Shown here one piece after another: positions 47,627 to 58,518 of a DNA stretch of 64,000 nt. Location of the stretch: assembly GCF_023065955.2 (NCBI RefSeq), contig NW_026623089.1, positions 35,618,767 to 35,682,766 on the forward strand, given 5' to 3'. The notes under the pieces were generated by a model. That model saw nothing but the letters and a program-made list of their open reading frames with translations. It searched no databases and had not been told where the DNA came from. This DNA comes from Ursus arctos (Eukaryota; Chordata; Mammalia; Carnivora; Ursidae). How positions within the stretch are numbered: the first letter of the stretch is position 1; the number at the start of each line of letters is the position of its first letter. The translations under genes and the position numbers were made by a program.

Positions 47627-50470
47627 CTGCAAGAATAACAGTAATTTTAGATAATTTTAATAAATTAGCATATAAGCCACCCGTAGTTGAAGAATTCTTG
47701 AGTCCAGTCCACTACTAACCCCCACATAACTAGATTTCCAGAGAAGGAAAACATTAGACTGCTTCACTTATAACATGATGACCCATGGAAAAGACAATTA
47801 TTAAATTATTTACAGATTCTGAATCAAATAATATTGGAAACAGTCTACCGCTACTATTCATATGACCCAACCTACAGGTAGATTCATCCGAAGAGATTTC
47901 ATGAGTAAAGGTAGTCCATTATGTAAGACAGTATAAAATATACAATCTCTGCCTGAAATCCTCTCAGAAATCAAATAAGAGTAAATTATAATCTTGTGTT
48001 ATTTTAGTTATTTAATGTCGTCTGAGAACGTTACCTACAAACTCCGTAATGTGTTAGCATTTAGGAGTTAAACTCGATTATCTGGACAACTGAACTTCTT
48101 CCACTGAATTCTTCCAAATAATGCAAGTGAAAAGTGAAGTAATGTACGTGAACACATTCAAAACAGTATTTGACACATTGTAAGTCTTAAAAATTTAGGT
48201 GAATACGGAACAATGCATCAAAATGTTACAATTAAATTAAACCTTAACTAAAAAAATTTTAACATTCTAATAGTTATTGACAATCTACTAGTGCATAGTA
48301 CCAGGGAGAAAGAGAGCTCCCTGCTATTCTTCGACAATATTATGAAATATCCAGAATAGTGGCTCCCAAATTAGGGTTCCTGGCTCAGGAAGGTAGTAAT
48401 GGGCATCCGTATGTGTTACATAAAAAAGCCAAAGATGGCCCTGGTATATTGGCCCTATGTTGTTTACTTCTTCACAGAAGGCCAGAAATGTTAATTCAAA
48501 AACCCATTAGGTGCCAGACTCAATTTTTTACACATCAATTTGCTTTTAATATAGCCCAAATAACCTTTTTTTTTTTTTAAGTCATTTAGAGCCTAACTAG
48601 TTTGCACATCCCAGGAAACTGCACCCAACTTCTGCTAGTCACCAACAAATTCAGGACTATAAAGACCCACACCACTAATGCCTTTTGGAGTTCTCAGACC
48701 CCGGGACTCCCTGCTGTGCTGCTGAGCAAAATCCCTTAAGACCATAAGCCCCCAACCCTAATTCTTCCTCTCCTTCCCCTCCCAACTCCCTAATTCCCTT
48801 GCCTTTTTCCCCTTCTAGGTGATGGTCCTTCAGTCTAGTTTCTGGAAGGTCTCACACTGTGGGGGACTTCCCTTGCGTGCAATCCTGTCAAAGTGCTACG
48901 CCAATGAAGTTCCCTGTGTGATACTGCCACACTGGGTCATATCTTTCTCCTTGATCAGCCCTGAAACCCACAGACTCAATACAACAGGATTGTTTTTGTT
49001 TTTCCTAAATCTCAAAAAGACAAAGGAAATTATTTACTGTCAACAAAGACCAGGGAACTACACGATCAACCAACCATATACTTAAACAAGTTTAGTACCT
49101 TAGTTGCTTTTGTCTTTATTGTATTAATCACTGATGTAATAAAAATGGGATAATTACTTAAATGCAGTTTGACAGAATATTTCAAACATGCAATGTATGG
49201 GTGAAAATTAAGAAAAGGAGTATCTGATAGAGTAAAAATAACCACTGATGTAAAACATAGGAGAAAAGTTTGCAAAAACATTAAAGCATTGGCTTGACAT
49301 TACATAACTCAGATTTTATGGAAATGCCCACGAAATTGGAAGATAAATTTCACTCTTTGCCTTCAATTAATTTTTGGTTTAAAAAAAAAGATAAACCTTT
49401 TATTAAATTACTGAACTAAAAAGAATAATTATACCTCCTTCAAAAAGTAAGGTTATAGTATTTGTACTTGTTCGTATGTTCAGTTTCAATAAACTAACTG
49501 CCTCTTAACATTTATAAAACTGTTGAGACGTACTGTCACATCCTGTACTTTTGGTTAACTTCTACTTACGTGTGAGAAGTTAACTTCTCCCTAAATAGAT
49601 TACGAATCTTTTGGCGGCAAGAACTTTGTCTTATACTACTCTGTATCCCCTACAACAAATTCAGAGACGTATGAGTGATAAAAACTCCCAAATGACTTAA
49701 ATAATAAAATCCTCTAAACCAAAGAAATACAAAAATTGGTACTACTCTTTCAGTGATACTATCTTTAGCAACAGCAGGGTTCAAGACTTCATTTCTCATT
49801 TCAGAAGGCTGTTCCCATGACTGAAAAACTGCATCTTTTATCTTCTCTCTAGTGAGATTCCATGGTTTAACACTGGTGAATGATAACAAATTTGCTACTG
49901 AATGAGGTTTCTGAATGTCATCCACATAATACAGTCTCAAAAGAAGTCTATCATTTAATTGATAAGCCCTTAAATGATTTTGTGACTTGAAATCTTGGGT
50001 CTTGAAAATCTAATAAAATATATATACTGCTACTGGGTAAACATGCTACCTGGTTTTAATAACAAAAGCAAACCTGAATCTGGTCACTTTAAGCAAGGAA
50101 TGCTTAAGGCACGAACTTGTGTCAACTAATCCTTCAGCAAAGAATATTAGAGAGTGTGTCAGGCAGGAATCACTGAAGCAGAAAGTGGAAAGAGATGGAG
50201 GGAAACAGTCTAAAGAGGGGGATGAGAGCAGTCACTGAATCGGCACACACGCCCCCTTCCGCTTGGTACTGCAAAGCCGAGGAGGGCAAGCCCCAGGCAC
50301 CGACAGCAGCCTGGAAATAAACGCACTGACGGCCAAGACAGGGGTCCTCCCTGTAAAAAGAGGTCATACCACCGGCCAAGCAAACTGCTCACCTCGGGGA
50401 TTCAGAAAAGTAGGCTTGGCATTGGAGATCTGCGCCTCAACAGCAGCAGAAAAGCAATAATAAAAACATT
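47627..50470 (-). other. KIF20B intron 1, SINE-free part
   Basis: No Can-SINE in 2.8 kb, unlike intron 2. A pyrimidine-rich block at 48,590-49,000 with TATAAA at 48,658 could be an old LTR-type sequence, not assigned. About 50,170-50,420 is GC-richer and holds possible minus-strand splice signals. Confidence 0.4.
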
Positions 50471-50690
50471 AGTGATTGCAAACACGTGGTGCCTAACATA
50501 TACTGGCATTGTTTCTAACAACTTCACATGTTATTTTATCTTCACGAGAGCCGGGAAAGTAAGTACTATTATTAATACCCCTTTTAACAGATGACCCAGA
50601 GAGATTAAATATGTTGCCTTGCCTCACTCAGCTAATATGCGGTGGAGACAACATTTAAGCTCCAACCCAAGTAGTATGGCTCAACCCTAC
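50470..50690 (-). mobile_element. MIR-like element, inverted
   Basis: CTTCACATGTTATTTTATCT, AAGTACTATTATTAATACCC and ACAGATGACCCAGAGAGATT match inverted MIR order. It lies at the edge of the CpG island, inside intron 1. Confidence 0.65.
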
Positions 50691-50795
50691 GATGCGCAGG
50701 CGGTGCCCACGGTCCCCAGGAGCACCCATAGCTCTACAACTCAGTTCCTGAGAGTAACCTCAGGGGCATCGCGATCCCCGTGGGAAGGTACTCAC

Positions 50796-50930
50796 ACTGC
50801 CAGCTCCGTTTCCCAGCCTCAGGCCTCCTATGTGCGCAGTCACCCACCTCCTTCCTCGCACCCTCCTCACCTGGGCGCACCTCTTCACCTGAGAAAGCTG
50901 TCTGGCCCTCCCAACCTGCGCGCGATACCG
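50796..50930 (-). other. KIF20B: KIF20B exon 1 (5' UTR), inferred
   Basis: The first coding exon starts only one base before its ATG, so at least one upstream UTR exon is needed. In the CpG island two minus-strand donors fit: AGT|GTGAGT with exon end at 50,796, and CAG|GTGAGG with exon end at 50,871. No ATG occurs between about 50,930 and 50,796 on the minus strand, so neither choice adds an upstream start codon. The 5' end is inferred from the CHR elements just upstream. Either donor, or both, could be used. Confidence 0.6.
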
Positions 50931-50943
50931 CGATGTTTTCGTT

Positions 50944-50955
50944 TTCAAATTCAAA
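50944..50955 (-). promoter_or_regulatory. Tandem CHR elements (TTTGAATTTGAA)
   Basis: The minus strand reads two abutting TTTGAA hexamers, preceded by GCCGCC with a 4-base spacer, which resembles a CDE. CHR sites bind the MuvB core of the DREAM complex in G0/G1 and B-MYB or FOXM1-MuvB in G2/M. This fits the G2/M expression expected of a mitotic kinesin. Motif and spacing are seen; function is inferred. Confidence 0.65.
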
Positions 50956-50966
50956 CAATGGCGGCG
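50956..50966 (+). promoter_or_regulatory. YY1-type site next to CHR
   Basis: The plus strand reads CAATGGCGGCG, close to the YY1 core AANATGGCGGC often found at transcription start regions. It abuts the tandem CHR, and its GGCGGC is also the CDE-like part, so the two factors could compete. Confidence 0.5.
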
Positions 50967-51231
50967 AAGTCTCCGCACGGAACGCTGGGAGTGGGCGGGG
51001 CTTCCGGAACACCGCCCGGGAGCGCAGAAGCTCGAGCTGTGGGCTTCCCACCCGCTCCCGGAAGAAGCTTTCAAATCTGGGGCTGATCCTCGAACGCCGG
51101 CAGTGACTGGGCGGAGGGGCTGGTGGGCGGCCCGCGAGGGGAGGGTTGGAGCTTCGCGCAGAGTCAGGTGTGCTGCGCGGGTTAGGGCGCTGCCTCGTGG
51201 CAGCTGCCGGTACCACCTCTGTTGGCACGGA

Positions 51232-51282
51232 CGCCAATCTCGATACCATCCTGGAGACAAGAGGAGCAGCGAAGGCCTGGAG
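51232..51282 (+). promoter_or_regulatory. CCAAT box and plus-strand splice donor, possible divergent transcript
   Basis: CCAAT at about 51,232-51,236 (GACGCCAATCTCG) is followed 46 bases on by CTGGAG|GTGAGG (exon end 51,282). This is where a divergent first exon would sit. No conserved ORF is attached. Confidence 0.35.
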
Positions 51283-51769
51283 GTGAGGCCGCTGCCACTG
51301 CACTTAGCGCCATGACTCCCCCAGGGATGGGCCAGGAATGGCGAGCTACCCTCTGCCCCGGCGCGTCCTTGCAGGCGGGACCTGTCTTCGCGTACCGAGA
51401 GTCACTTAGAACTCTGCCTGACCCCCACCTGTCATCCCCAGCGGCCCTCATGGACGGACGAAATAAGTTTCTCCCGGAATAGACTTTTATAGGCATTTTC
51501 TTTTTTCTTTTTTTTTTCTTCTTTTGCTGCTCTGCAAATATAAAGCACCTACCGCTGCCAGGCGCTGTGCTGTGACAGTCTAAATTCCATGCTCAGCCAA
51601 GGTCTTTGCTCAAAACGTAAGTGCCAGTACAGCCTTATCTGCTTCTGTTAAAGTGATCCTCTTCTTTCGAGTGTGGTGCTATAATATTCATGACAAGCAT
51701 TTATTACTTAGGCCGTCTCTCCCTGCTGTGTTGATTTTAAAGAAAAATAACTGCTAAGGTTAATGGAAA

Positions 51770-51955
51770 TTTTACCTTGTGCCAGTCATGGTATTAAGCA
51801 TATAATCCTTACTAATCCCGAGAACAGCCCTTTGAGGTAGGTACTATTATCATCCCCATTTTATAGATTCAGAGGGAACTGAGTTCATATGGTTAAGTAA
51901 TTTGCTAGAAAGTGTATGGCTATTAAGGAAGGAGCTGGGAATCGAATTCAGCGGA
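51770..51955 (-). mobile_element. MIR-like element, inverted
   Basis: CTTTGAGGTAGGTACTATTA, CCCCATTTTATAGATTCAGA and GGGAATCGAATTCAG follow the inverted MIR. Confidence 0.75.
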
Positions 51956-52397
51956 ATGATTTCATAGACCCACCCTCTTACGTGTGGTCTTATTTTTTAC
52001 TATTTTACTTGGTTAGGAGCAGTTTGAGAAAACCTACTCTGATGAGCTTAGGGTCTTTCTTACCTTATCATTCTATATATCTCCCTCAATTTACCCCTTC
52101 TTTAGCTGACTTCCCACTGTCTCCTCATTCAGTTCACCTTCTTTCCACACAAAATAATCATTTAAAGTGAGCCAGTTTGGGGTAGAGGAGAGGATGCAGG
52201 GCCAGGAGTTAAAATGAACAGAGAAAGTTAATGAAAAGGGGAAGACAGGAGGAAAGGTAAAATGAAAACTATGTTTTCCTGTCCAGGATGAAATTCAAGT
52301 CTTTAGTGGGCTCTATGTCAAAGTCTCCATTGCTCCTTCAGGCAGGTCTACCCTTAAATCTGTGTTTCTTGTCATACCTCATAATGCTTTCATTTCT

Positions 52398-52805
52398 TTT
52401 ATTTTAAGATATTTATTTATTTATTTATTTGAGAGAGAGCAAGCGAGCACAATCAGGGGCAAGGGCAGAGGGAGAGGGAGAAGCAGACACCCCGGGGCGC
52501 CTGGGTGGCACAGCGGTTAAGCGCTGCCTTCGGCTCAGGGCGTGATCCCAGCGTTGTGGGATCGAGCCCCACATCGGGCTCCTCTGCTATGGGCCTGCTT
52601 CTTCCTCTCCCACTCCCCCTGCTTGTGTTCCCTCTCTCGCTGGCTGTCTCTATCTCTGTCAAATAAATAAATAAAATCTTAAAAAAAAAAAAAAAGAAGA
52701 CGAAGAAGCAGACACCCCGCTGAGCAGGGAGCCCAACCCATGACCCTGAGATCCTGACCAGAGCTGAAGGCAGATGCCTCTGCGATTAAGCCGCCCAGGC
52801 ACCCT
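52398..52805 (-). mobile_element. Can-SINE (minus strand) interrupted by another SINE
   Basis: Left part 52,398-52,493 (TTTAAGATATTTATTTATTT…) and right part 52,704-52,805 (…GCCGCCCAGGCACCC) form one inverted copy. Confidence 0.95.
52494..52703 (+). mobile_element. Can-SINE nested in an inverted Can-SINE
   Basis: Young copy (CAGCGGTTAAGCGCTGCC, TATGGGCCTGC). AGAAGCAGACACCCC is exactly repeated at 52,479-52,493 and 52,704-52,718. Confidence 0.97.
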
Positions 52806-52849
52806 GCCTTTCTTTTACTAGTTGTTACTGATTCCCACCTCTTGAATCC

Positions 52850-53225
52850 TCCAGGTGCTATGTTTGTTTATTATTTGACAAATACTTACTGAAAACCTGC
52901 TATGTGCCAAACACAAGGCTGGAAGTTAGGGAGACAGTGGAAGAGAGTGAGCAAAATAGACGCTAACCCTCAAGGAGCTTACATTCTAATGGGAGAGACA
53001 ATCAAGTTAAAAAATACAAATAATTGAAAAATTACAACTGAGTAGTTTGAAGGAAAATATTCTAAGAGCTGTAAGACTATGTCAAAGGGAATCTGAGCAA
53101 ATAATGTTTGATCTAGATCTCCAGGGCTCATTAGGAACTTAACCCGGTTTTAAAAAGAGAGAAAGAGGAGTAAGCATTCCAGGCATAGGAAAAATAATAC
53201 CAGACACAGGGGAAGCATAAATATA
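52850..53225 (+). mobile_element. Ancient mammalian repeat, family not assigned
   Basis: TACTGAAAACCTGCTATGTG, AAGGAGCTTACATTCTAATG and GAGTAAGCATTCCAGGCAT belong to a common old interspersed repeat. Pieces of what looks like the same family are at 56,740 and 59,290. Confidence 0.6.
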
Positions 53226-53389
53226 AAATCCAATGGATTCTCTTATTATTATCTCTCTCCCAGATGCAGCTACACAGTTAAATGCTTGAGCCTTGCCACA
53301 CTCATTTGGCTTCTGGGTCAGCAAAAAGTCACTTCGTCCTTGTTTACTCCTGACCTTACTAACCACCTATGTTAAACTCCTTGTCTATC

Positions 53390-54005
53390 TCTTCTACCTA
53401 AGGTCTAAATTACGTGCGTCCTCAGAGCTTGGTCCTGAGCCCACCTTTTTCTCTCCTCTATAGTCTTCCCCTTGGCAACCTCATCAACTCTGATGGATTT
53501 AAGTATCTTTATACTTACTGGTGACTTCCAAATTCCTCGTCCTCTCCAGACCTCTCCTCTGAACACCAGCCTGATGCAAATATCTGAGTACCCACTTAAC
53601 ATCTCTACTTGGATGTATAACAGATATCAGTAACTTAATATAGTCAATATGGGATGTTGCTTTTTCACTCCAAACCCCAAATTCTCTCCTTCCTAATCTC
53701 CACCTCAGTGAATAACACCACCGTGTCTCTGCCCAGTTACTCAAAACAAATAAAAGAATCATCCTTGGGTCCTCTTTTGCCCTCAGCAGTCTTTTCCAGT
53801 TCATAAACAAATGCATCTGTTGTGCTTTTGTGTTATAAGTAAACACCTGTTTACCTTTTCATTGCCCAGACCACCATAGCCTCCCAACTTGTCTCCCTGC
53901 TTAAGATCCTGCTCTCTTCCACAACATTCTTTGTAGAGCATCCAAACTGATCGCAAAATGTAAATGATCAAGTCACTCCCTGGCTTAAAGCCCTTTAGTG
54001 ATTTC
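53390..54005 (+). mobile_element. L2 fragment
   Basis: GACCTCTCCTCTGAACACCA, TTAACATCTCTACTTGGATG, CATCCTTGGGTCCTCTTTTG and CAAGTCACTCCCTGGCTTAA follow L2 order. The antisense ORFs here are not genes. Confidence 0.8.
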
Positions 54006-55190
54006 AGAAGAAAATCATGCTTATATTTTTAAGGGAAGAAAACAGATGGAAAAGAACTTACAAAATACACCAACTTTTGTGTAAGAAAGGAGAAATGAAA
54101 GTCTACATGCATATATACCACATACACGCCTTTGACCTGTTTTTTAAGAGATAAAGTCAAAAACTGTAAATCAGTAAATTAGCTGAAAATGGTTACCTAT
54201 GAGGGTGGGAATGTTTTGCAAGAACTAGTGATGGCAGTGTGGCTTCTCTGAATAAACTTTTTTTTAAAATATATTTTTGCATTTCAAAACAGTAAATTTG
54301 AAGCCATGGAAATAAGAGCAAGTCCTAAAATTTAATACAAAGAAAGAAATGAACATACTTGAATATCAAATTGCCAGCATAACCATGAGAGAAAAAGAGT
54401 TCACGCTATTAATTGAGCACAGTACTCCATGAACGGGAGTTAGAAGTTGTGGGATACAGCGTAAGAGCAAAAAGTGCAGAGAAATCAGTAACTTCATCTA
54501 GCATGTTTGATGTTGAAAGGGGTATTGGTGTACCAATTTTGAAACTACTATGCGTGCATCATAGGAAAAAGCAAATGAGTAAATATATTCGTGTTGCTTA
54601 AAACCTAGGTTCTCACTGTGGGATTGGAAAATAAATATGGAATGATAGAGGCTAAGGAAGAACCCCTATAGTGTTGGATTTGAATTGGTGGTAGTAGAAT
54701 AAAGTTACGATTTTTTTTTTTTTATCTCAGTTGGTCCATTGATAGGGCCTAGAGGCATAGAAACCCTGACACCCCAGTGGGAACGAGCACACCTAGCACC
54801 AAGCCATTCACATGGTTTCTGAACACCATTCATCACTAAAAGGAATCAGTGCTCCCTGGAGAGAAGGCTGATTCACATCTGGAGCAAGGAAATTGCAAAA
54901 TGAGCCTGGAATGTTCTTCTCAGAAAGCAAAGAAGTCCTTAGAGATTAATAGGGTTGTTTCAAAGGATATTAGACCTGGATTAATGGGGCTTCTGTTGAC
55001 CACACCTGGAGCAATTTGAGCATCAAAAAGAATAATAATGATGGTGAGAGACCAAAACAGATATATTTTTTTAAGTTCTCTCTATGAAAGAAAGAGGGAG
55101 AGATGAAATAAAAATGAAAAGTTCTTCTTTACACAAGAATGCCAGTTAATAAATACAAATGAAACAATAAATAGAAAATCCCCATTTTGC
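54006..55190. other. Intergenic, unassigned
   Basis: AT-rich; 54,720-55,060 may be an old L1 or DNA-transposon remnant. No gene seen. Confidence 0.4.
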
Positions 55191-56020
55191 AACGCCCAAT
55201 ATAAAAATTGATATGGGTAAACCTTATCAATACTTGCTGAAACAGTGGATGAAAGATGCTAAAATCGTTGGCTGAAAGGTTGTTGGGGAACAGGACATTA
55301 ACACTATCTCAAAGAGTGTCCTTGAGATAATTCATAATTATAAAGGGAAAGGGTAATATTACAACTTAGAGATTTATTTATTAGACATACCTTAACCAAA
55401 TGAGGAAACTTTAGCATCACCAACAATGGAGCAATTTATCACCTGATAGTCTCTGTGCCAGAAATGTTTAACCTAAATCTAATTATGAGGAAACAAAGCA
55501 AAACAAAAAGAATATAGAACACTTTACCAGACAACATGCCTAGGGTCTTCAAAAAGTGTCAGGGGGGGCGCCTGGGTGGCACAGCGGTTAAGCGTCTGCC
55601 TTTGGCTCAGGGCGTGATCCTGGCGTTATGGGATTGAGCCCCACGTCAGGCTCCTCCACTATGAGCCTGCTTCTTCCTCTCCCACTCCCCCTGCTTGTGT
55701 TCCATCTCTCGCTGCCTGTCTCTATCTCTGTTGAATAAATAAATAAAATCTTAAAAAAAAAAAAGTGTCAGGGAAAAAGTGTCAGTGTCAGGGAAAAAGA
55801 AAAAAGGTGGAGGATTGCATTAGTCAGGAAACAAACATTACAAACAAAATTCATAAATCTTGGTTGGTTCATAGTTGTTTTTTTTTTTTTTTTAAAGAAG
55901 AAACTACAGAAAAGCATTTTGTGGACAGTTGGAGAAATTTAAATATGGCCTATATATTAGATGATGCTGAATCAATATTAAAATTTTTGGCCTGTGATAA
56001 TTTGTGACTATGTAGCAGAT
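55190..56020 (+). mobile_element. Old L1M 3' UTR, split by a SINE
   Basis: Shares ordered blocks with 32,206-32,945 (CCTTAACCAAATGAG, TTTAGCATCACCAA). It ends near CCTGTGATAATTTGTGAC. The 80-codon ORF at 55,765 is repeat-derived. Confidence 0.7.
55565..55759 (+). mobile_element. Can-SINE with target-site duplication
   Basis: CAGCGGTTAAGCGTCTGCC subtype with TATGAGCCTGC. AAAAAGTGTCAGGG is at 55,551-55,564 and 55,760-55,773, then partly repeated again (GTGTCAGTGTCAGGG). Confidence 0.97.
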
Positions 56021-56269
56021 TGTTTTGGGAAGATACTTGCTTCACTGTGCAGCAACTTACCTTCAAAAGATTTGGCAAAAAATGAAAAAAAAACAGAAGT
56101 GAGAGGGAACAAAAAAATATAACAGGGAAAATAGGACCAAAAAAGCAATTGTAAAAAGTTAATAACTGCTCGATCTAGGTGAAAGGTATAGTGATGTACA
56201 TTGTGCCACACTTCTTATTTTTAAAAATAACTTCGAGATTTTCTAAAGAAAAAAGAAAGGGAAAAATTT

Positions 56270-56745
56270 TCTAATTCTTTACCATGGCCTACCAGGCCCT
56301 GCAGGATCACCCGCTGGCCAACCTCACTTCCCTCTTCCCTTTGTGCAATGAGGCGGTCTGCTCTGGGTACCTCACCTGCACCAGGTTCTCTCCTCGCATG
56401 TATGAACCTTTGCATAGGTTGTTCCCTCCTCCCCATCCATCATGTGGCTCACTGCTCTTCCTCCTTTAGATCTCTCTATAATAGTACCTTCTAAGAGAAG
56501 ACTTCCTGTCCACCTTATCCCAAGGGGCCCTTTTTTTTATTTGTAAGCTCAATTCCATTTTCATACTTATTATAACCAGCAGTTATTATATTCATCTGGT
56601 TTTTGTTGTCTTTGTTGTTCCCCCACCTCCTCAAATATAAGTTCGTTGAGTACAAGAACTGTGTTTCTCCTGGTCACTGATGTGTCAGCAATGACTGTAT
56701 AAACCCATGGTGATCAAATGAATATTTATTGAACAACGAATGAAG
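56270..56745 (+). mobile_element. L2 3' end
   Basis: CAGGTTCTCTCCTCGCATG, AAGACTTCCTGTCCACC, AAGAACTGTGTTTCTCCTGG and AATGAATATTTATTGAACAA: typical L2 3' end. ORFs in it are not genes. Confidence 0.85.
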
Positions 56746-57110
56746 GCGTATGTGGCTGGGATGAAGACTGTGGGGAGGGATGGCCGGAAGCAAGTTCGGA
56801 GAGACGGGCCAAGACTGGATCCTACAAGATGCAGTCAACTAAGCACTGATTTGGGTCCTTATCCTAGAAACATGAGAAACCAGTGGACTGTTTAAAGCGT
56901 GAGCACAATGCAATCTAATTTGCCTCTGTATTTTGAAAAGGTTAATCTCCTGGAGCAGAGAATAGAGGCAGCCAAGGAAGAATCGCTGAACCAGTTAGGA
57001 CACTACTGCAGCCATCCCAGCGAGAGATGATGACGTGGACTCGGGAGATGGCAGGGCAGATACAGAAAAGTGGACAGATTTCAGAGGTATTCTTTTTCCT
57101 ATATTTTCCA
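56746..57110 (+). mobile_element. Ancient mammalian repeat, family not assigned
   Basis: ACCAGTTAGGACACTACTGC, CCCAGCGAGAGATGATGACG, AAAAGTGGACAGATTTCAGA: later part of the same family as 52,850. Confidence 0.6.
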
Positions 57111-57284
57111 TTTCGGCACCAGCCACTGGGTTTTCCCTTAGAAACAGAGCCAACTTGACTGAGAGAGGCTTCAAATTTTGTCCCCATGCCAAATAAGTTC
57201 ATCTGTCCCCTTGAAGTGAGGATTAGCGTAAGATGAAGAAATCATTAAATTACATCAAGCTGATTTCCTTCCTTTGTCACAGCC

Positions 57285-57480
57285 TCTACTGGTAATAGCT
57301 GCCAGTCACAGCTAACTTTCCATGTGCCAGAGTGTGTTCTAAGCACTTTTACACACTTAATCTAATGGTAAACCTGTGAAGTGTTTTTTGTTGTTGTTGT
57401 TATTATCCCCCTTGAACAGGAGAGAAAACTGAGGCATGGAGCTAGTAAAGAGTAGTAAAGTTATCAAAGAGGTTAACATG
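57285..57480 (-). mobile_element. MIR-like element, inverted
   Basis: CATGTGCCAGAGTGTGTTCT, TAATGGTAAACCTGTGAAG and GAAAACTGAGGCATGGAGC. Confidence 0.65.
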
Positions 57481-58150
57481 GAAGTGTTAAGAAGTTTAAT
57501 TCAGGAAATATTTGTAAAGTACTTATAAAAGTGCCTGACACCTGTTTAATGGTCACCTCTTAAATGTGTGTAAATAGTAAACAATGGGATTGGAATCTGG
57601 GCAGTCTGGCTCCACAGTGTGTACAGTTAACCACTGCATTCTATGGCCTCTCAAAGTTTAGACCCAACACCCCGGTAATTCAGCTAAAAGAACACTGAGT
57701 GCCTACCTTCTATGCAAAGCCACCTCCAAAAGTGGGACTGACATAGTTTTTCAGCCCCAAAACTGAGATATTGATTACAAAGGTTTGAATAACAGATTCA
57801 ACAAAAATTTGTCAAGCACTCAATATGCATCAAATGCTTTTACCCTTAAGAGGCCTTCAGTCAAAAGCAAGCCCTTCTCAGTCTGAGGTTTCAAGAAAGA
57901 ATTAATCTTTCATTTCTTAAGGTACCCAATATGTGTGATGCATTAATTTCTCTCCTGTGCATCCAGAGTGTACTACTTCTGTACCATCTGAGAACATTGA
58001 GAAAATAATCAACACAAATAGTTTTGTATGCCCTGTGGTTTATGTGGGGAACCCCATGCACAATTTCACAACAGTGTGACAAACATTATGACAGAAGCGT
58101 ACAAGGAATAATAGGAGCAGAGTGAGTATAGCTTACGAGTAAGAGCTCGA
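57481..58150. other. Intergenic, unassigned
   Basis: Possible further MIR-like text at 57,510-57,640; nothing else seen. Confidence 0.4.
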
Positions 58151-58354
58151 GGGGCACCTGGGTGGCTCAGTTGATTAAGCATCTGCCTTCAGCTCAGGTC
58201 ATGATCCCAGGGTCCTGGGATCAAGCCCTGTGTCAGGCTCTCCTCAGCGGGGCGTCTGCTTCTCTTTCTCCCTAGGCCTGCTTCTCCCCCTGATTGTGCA
58301 CTGTCTTTTTCTGTCACATAAATAAATAAATAAAATCTTAAAAAAAAAAAAAAA
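58151..58354 (+). mobile_element. Can-SINE
   Basis: GGGGCACCTGGGTGGCTCAG head; AAGAGCTC before and AAGAGCTC after suggest the target-site duplication. Confidence 0.95.
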
Positions 58355-58357
58355 GAG

Positions 58358-58512
58358 CTCTGAAGTCAGACAGATTTGAGTTTGAATGTAAGCTCACTTA
58401 CAGGAAGTGACCTCAGCAAGAATATGTCACTTCTTCAAGTCTCTTGAAGTTGTGAAGATTTAAATAGCGCATGTGAGTTATTTAGTACAGTCCTGACACA
58501 CAGTAGATTTCA
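58358..58512 (+). mobile_element. MIR
   Basis: GAAGTCAGACAGATTTGAGT, CCTCAGCAAGAATATGTCAC and GACACACAGTAG follow MIR order. Confidence 0.8.
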
Positions 58513-58518
58513 TAATGA

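Larger units (their letters stand above)
50780..51460. promoter_or_regulatory. KIF20B: CpG-island promoter of KIF20B
   Basis: This is the only long GC- and CpG-rich stretch in an otherwise AT-rich window. It contains a GC box (GTGGGCGGGG, 50,991-51,000), an ETS-like CTTCCGGAAC (51,001-51,010), a YY1-type ATGGCGGC (50,958-50,965) and tandem CHR elements (50,944-50,955). There is no convincing TATA box. One CCAAT is seen at about 51,232, on the plus strand and far from the CHR. The position, 3.2 kb before the start-codon exon, suits the KIF20B promoter. It may be bidirectional. Confidence 0.85.

Noticed and set aside
48590..49000. Retroviral LTR with TATAAA at 48,658
   Set aside because: No matching second LTR, TG…CA ends or internal region that I can identify.
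50619..51482. Several ORFs of 86-189 codons on both strands of the CpG island
   Set aside because: GC-rich DNA is poor in stop codons; the frames overlap on both strands and show no recognisable domain.
53499..53846. 115-codon minus-strand ORF
   Set aside because: Antisense to an L2 fragment; no motif.
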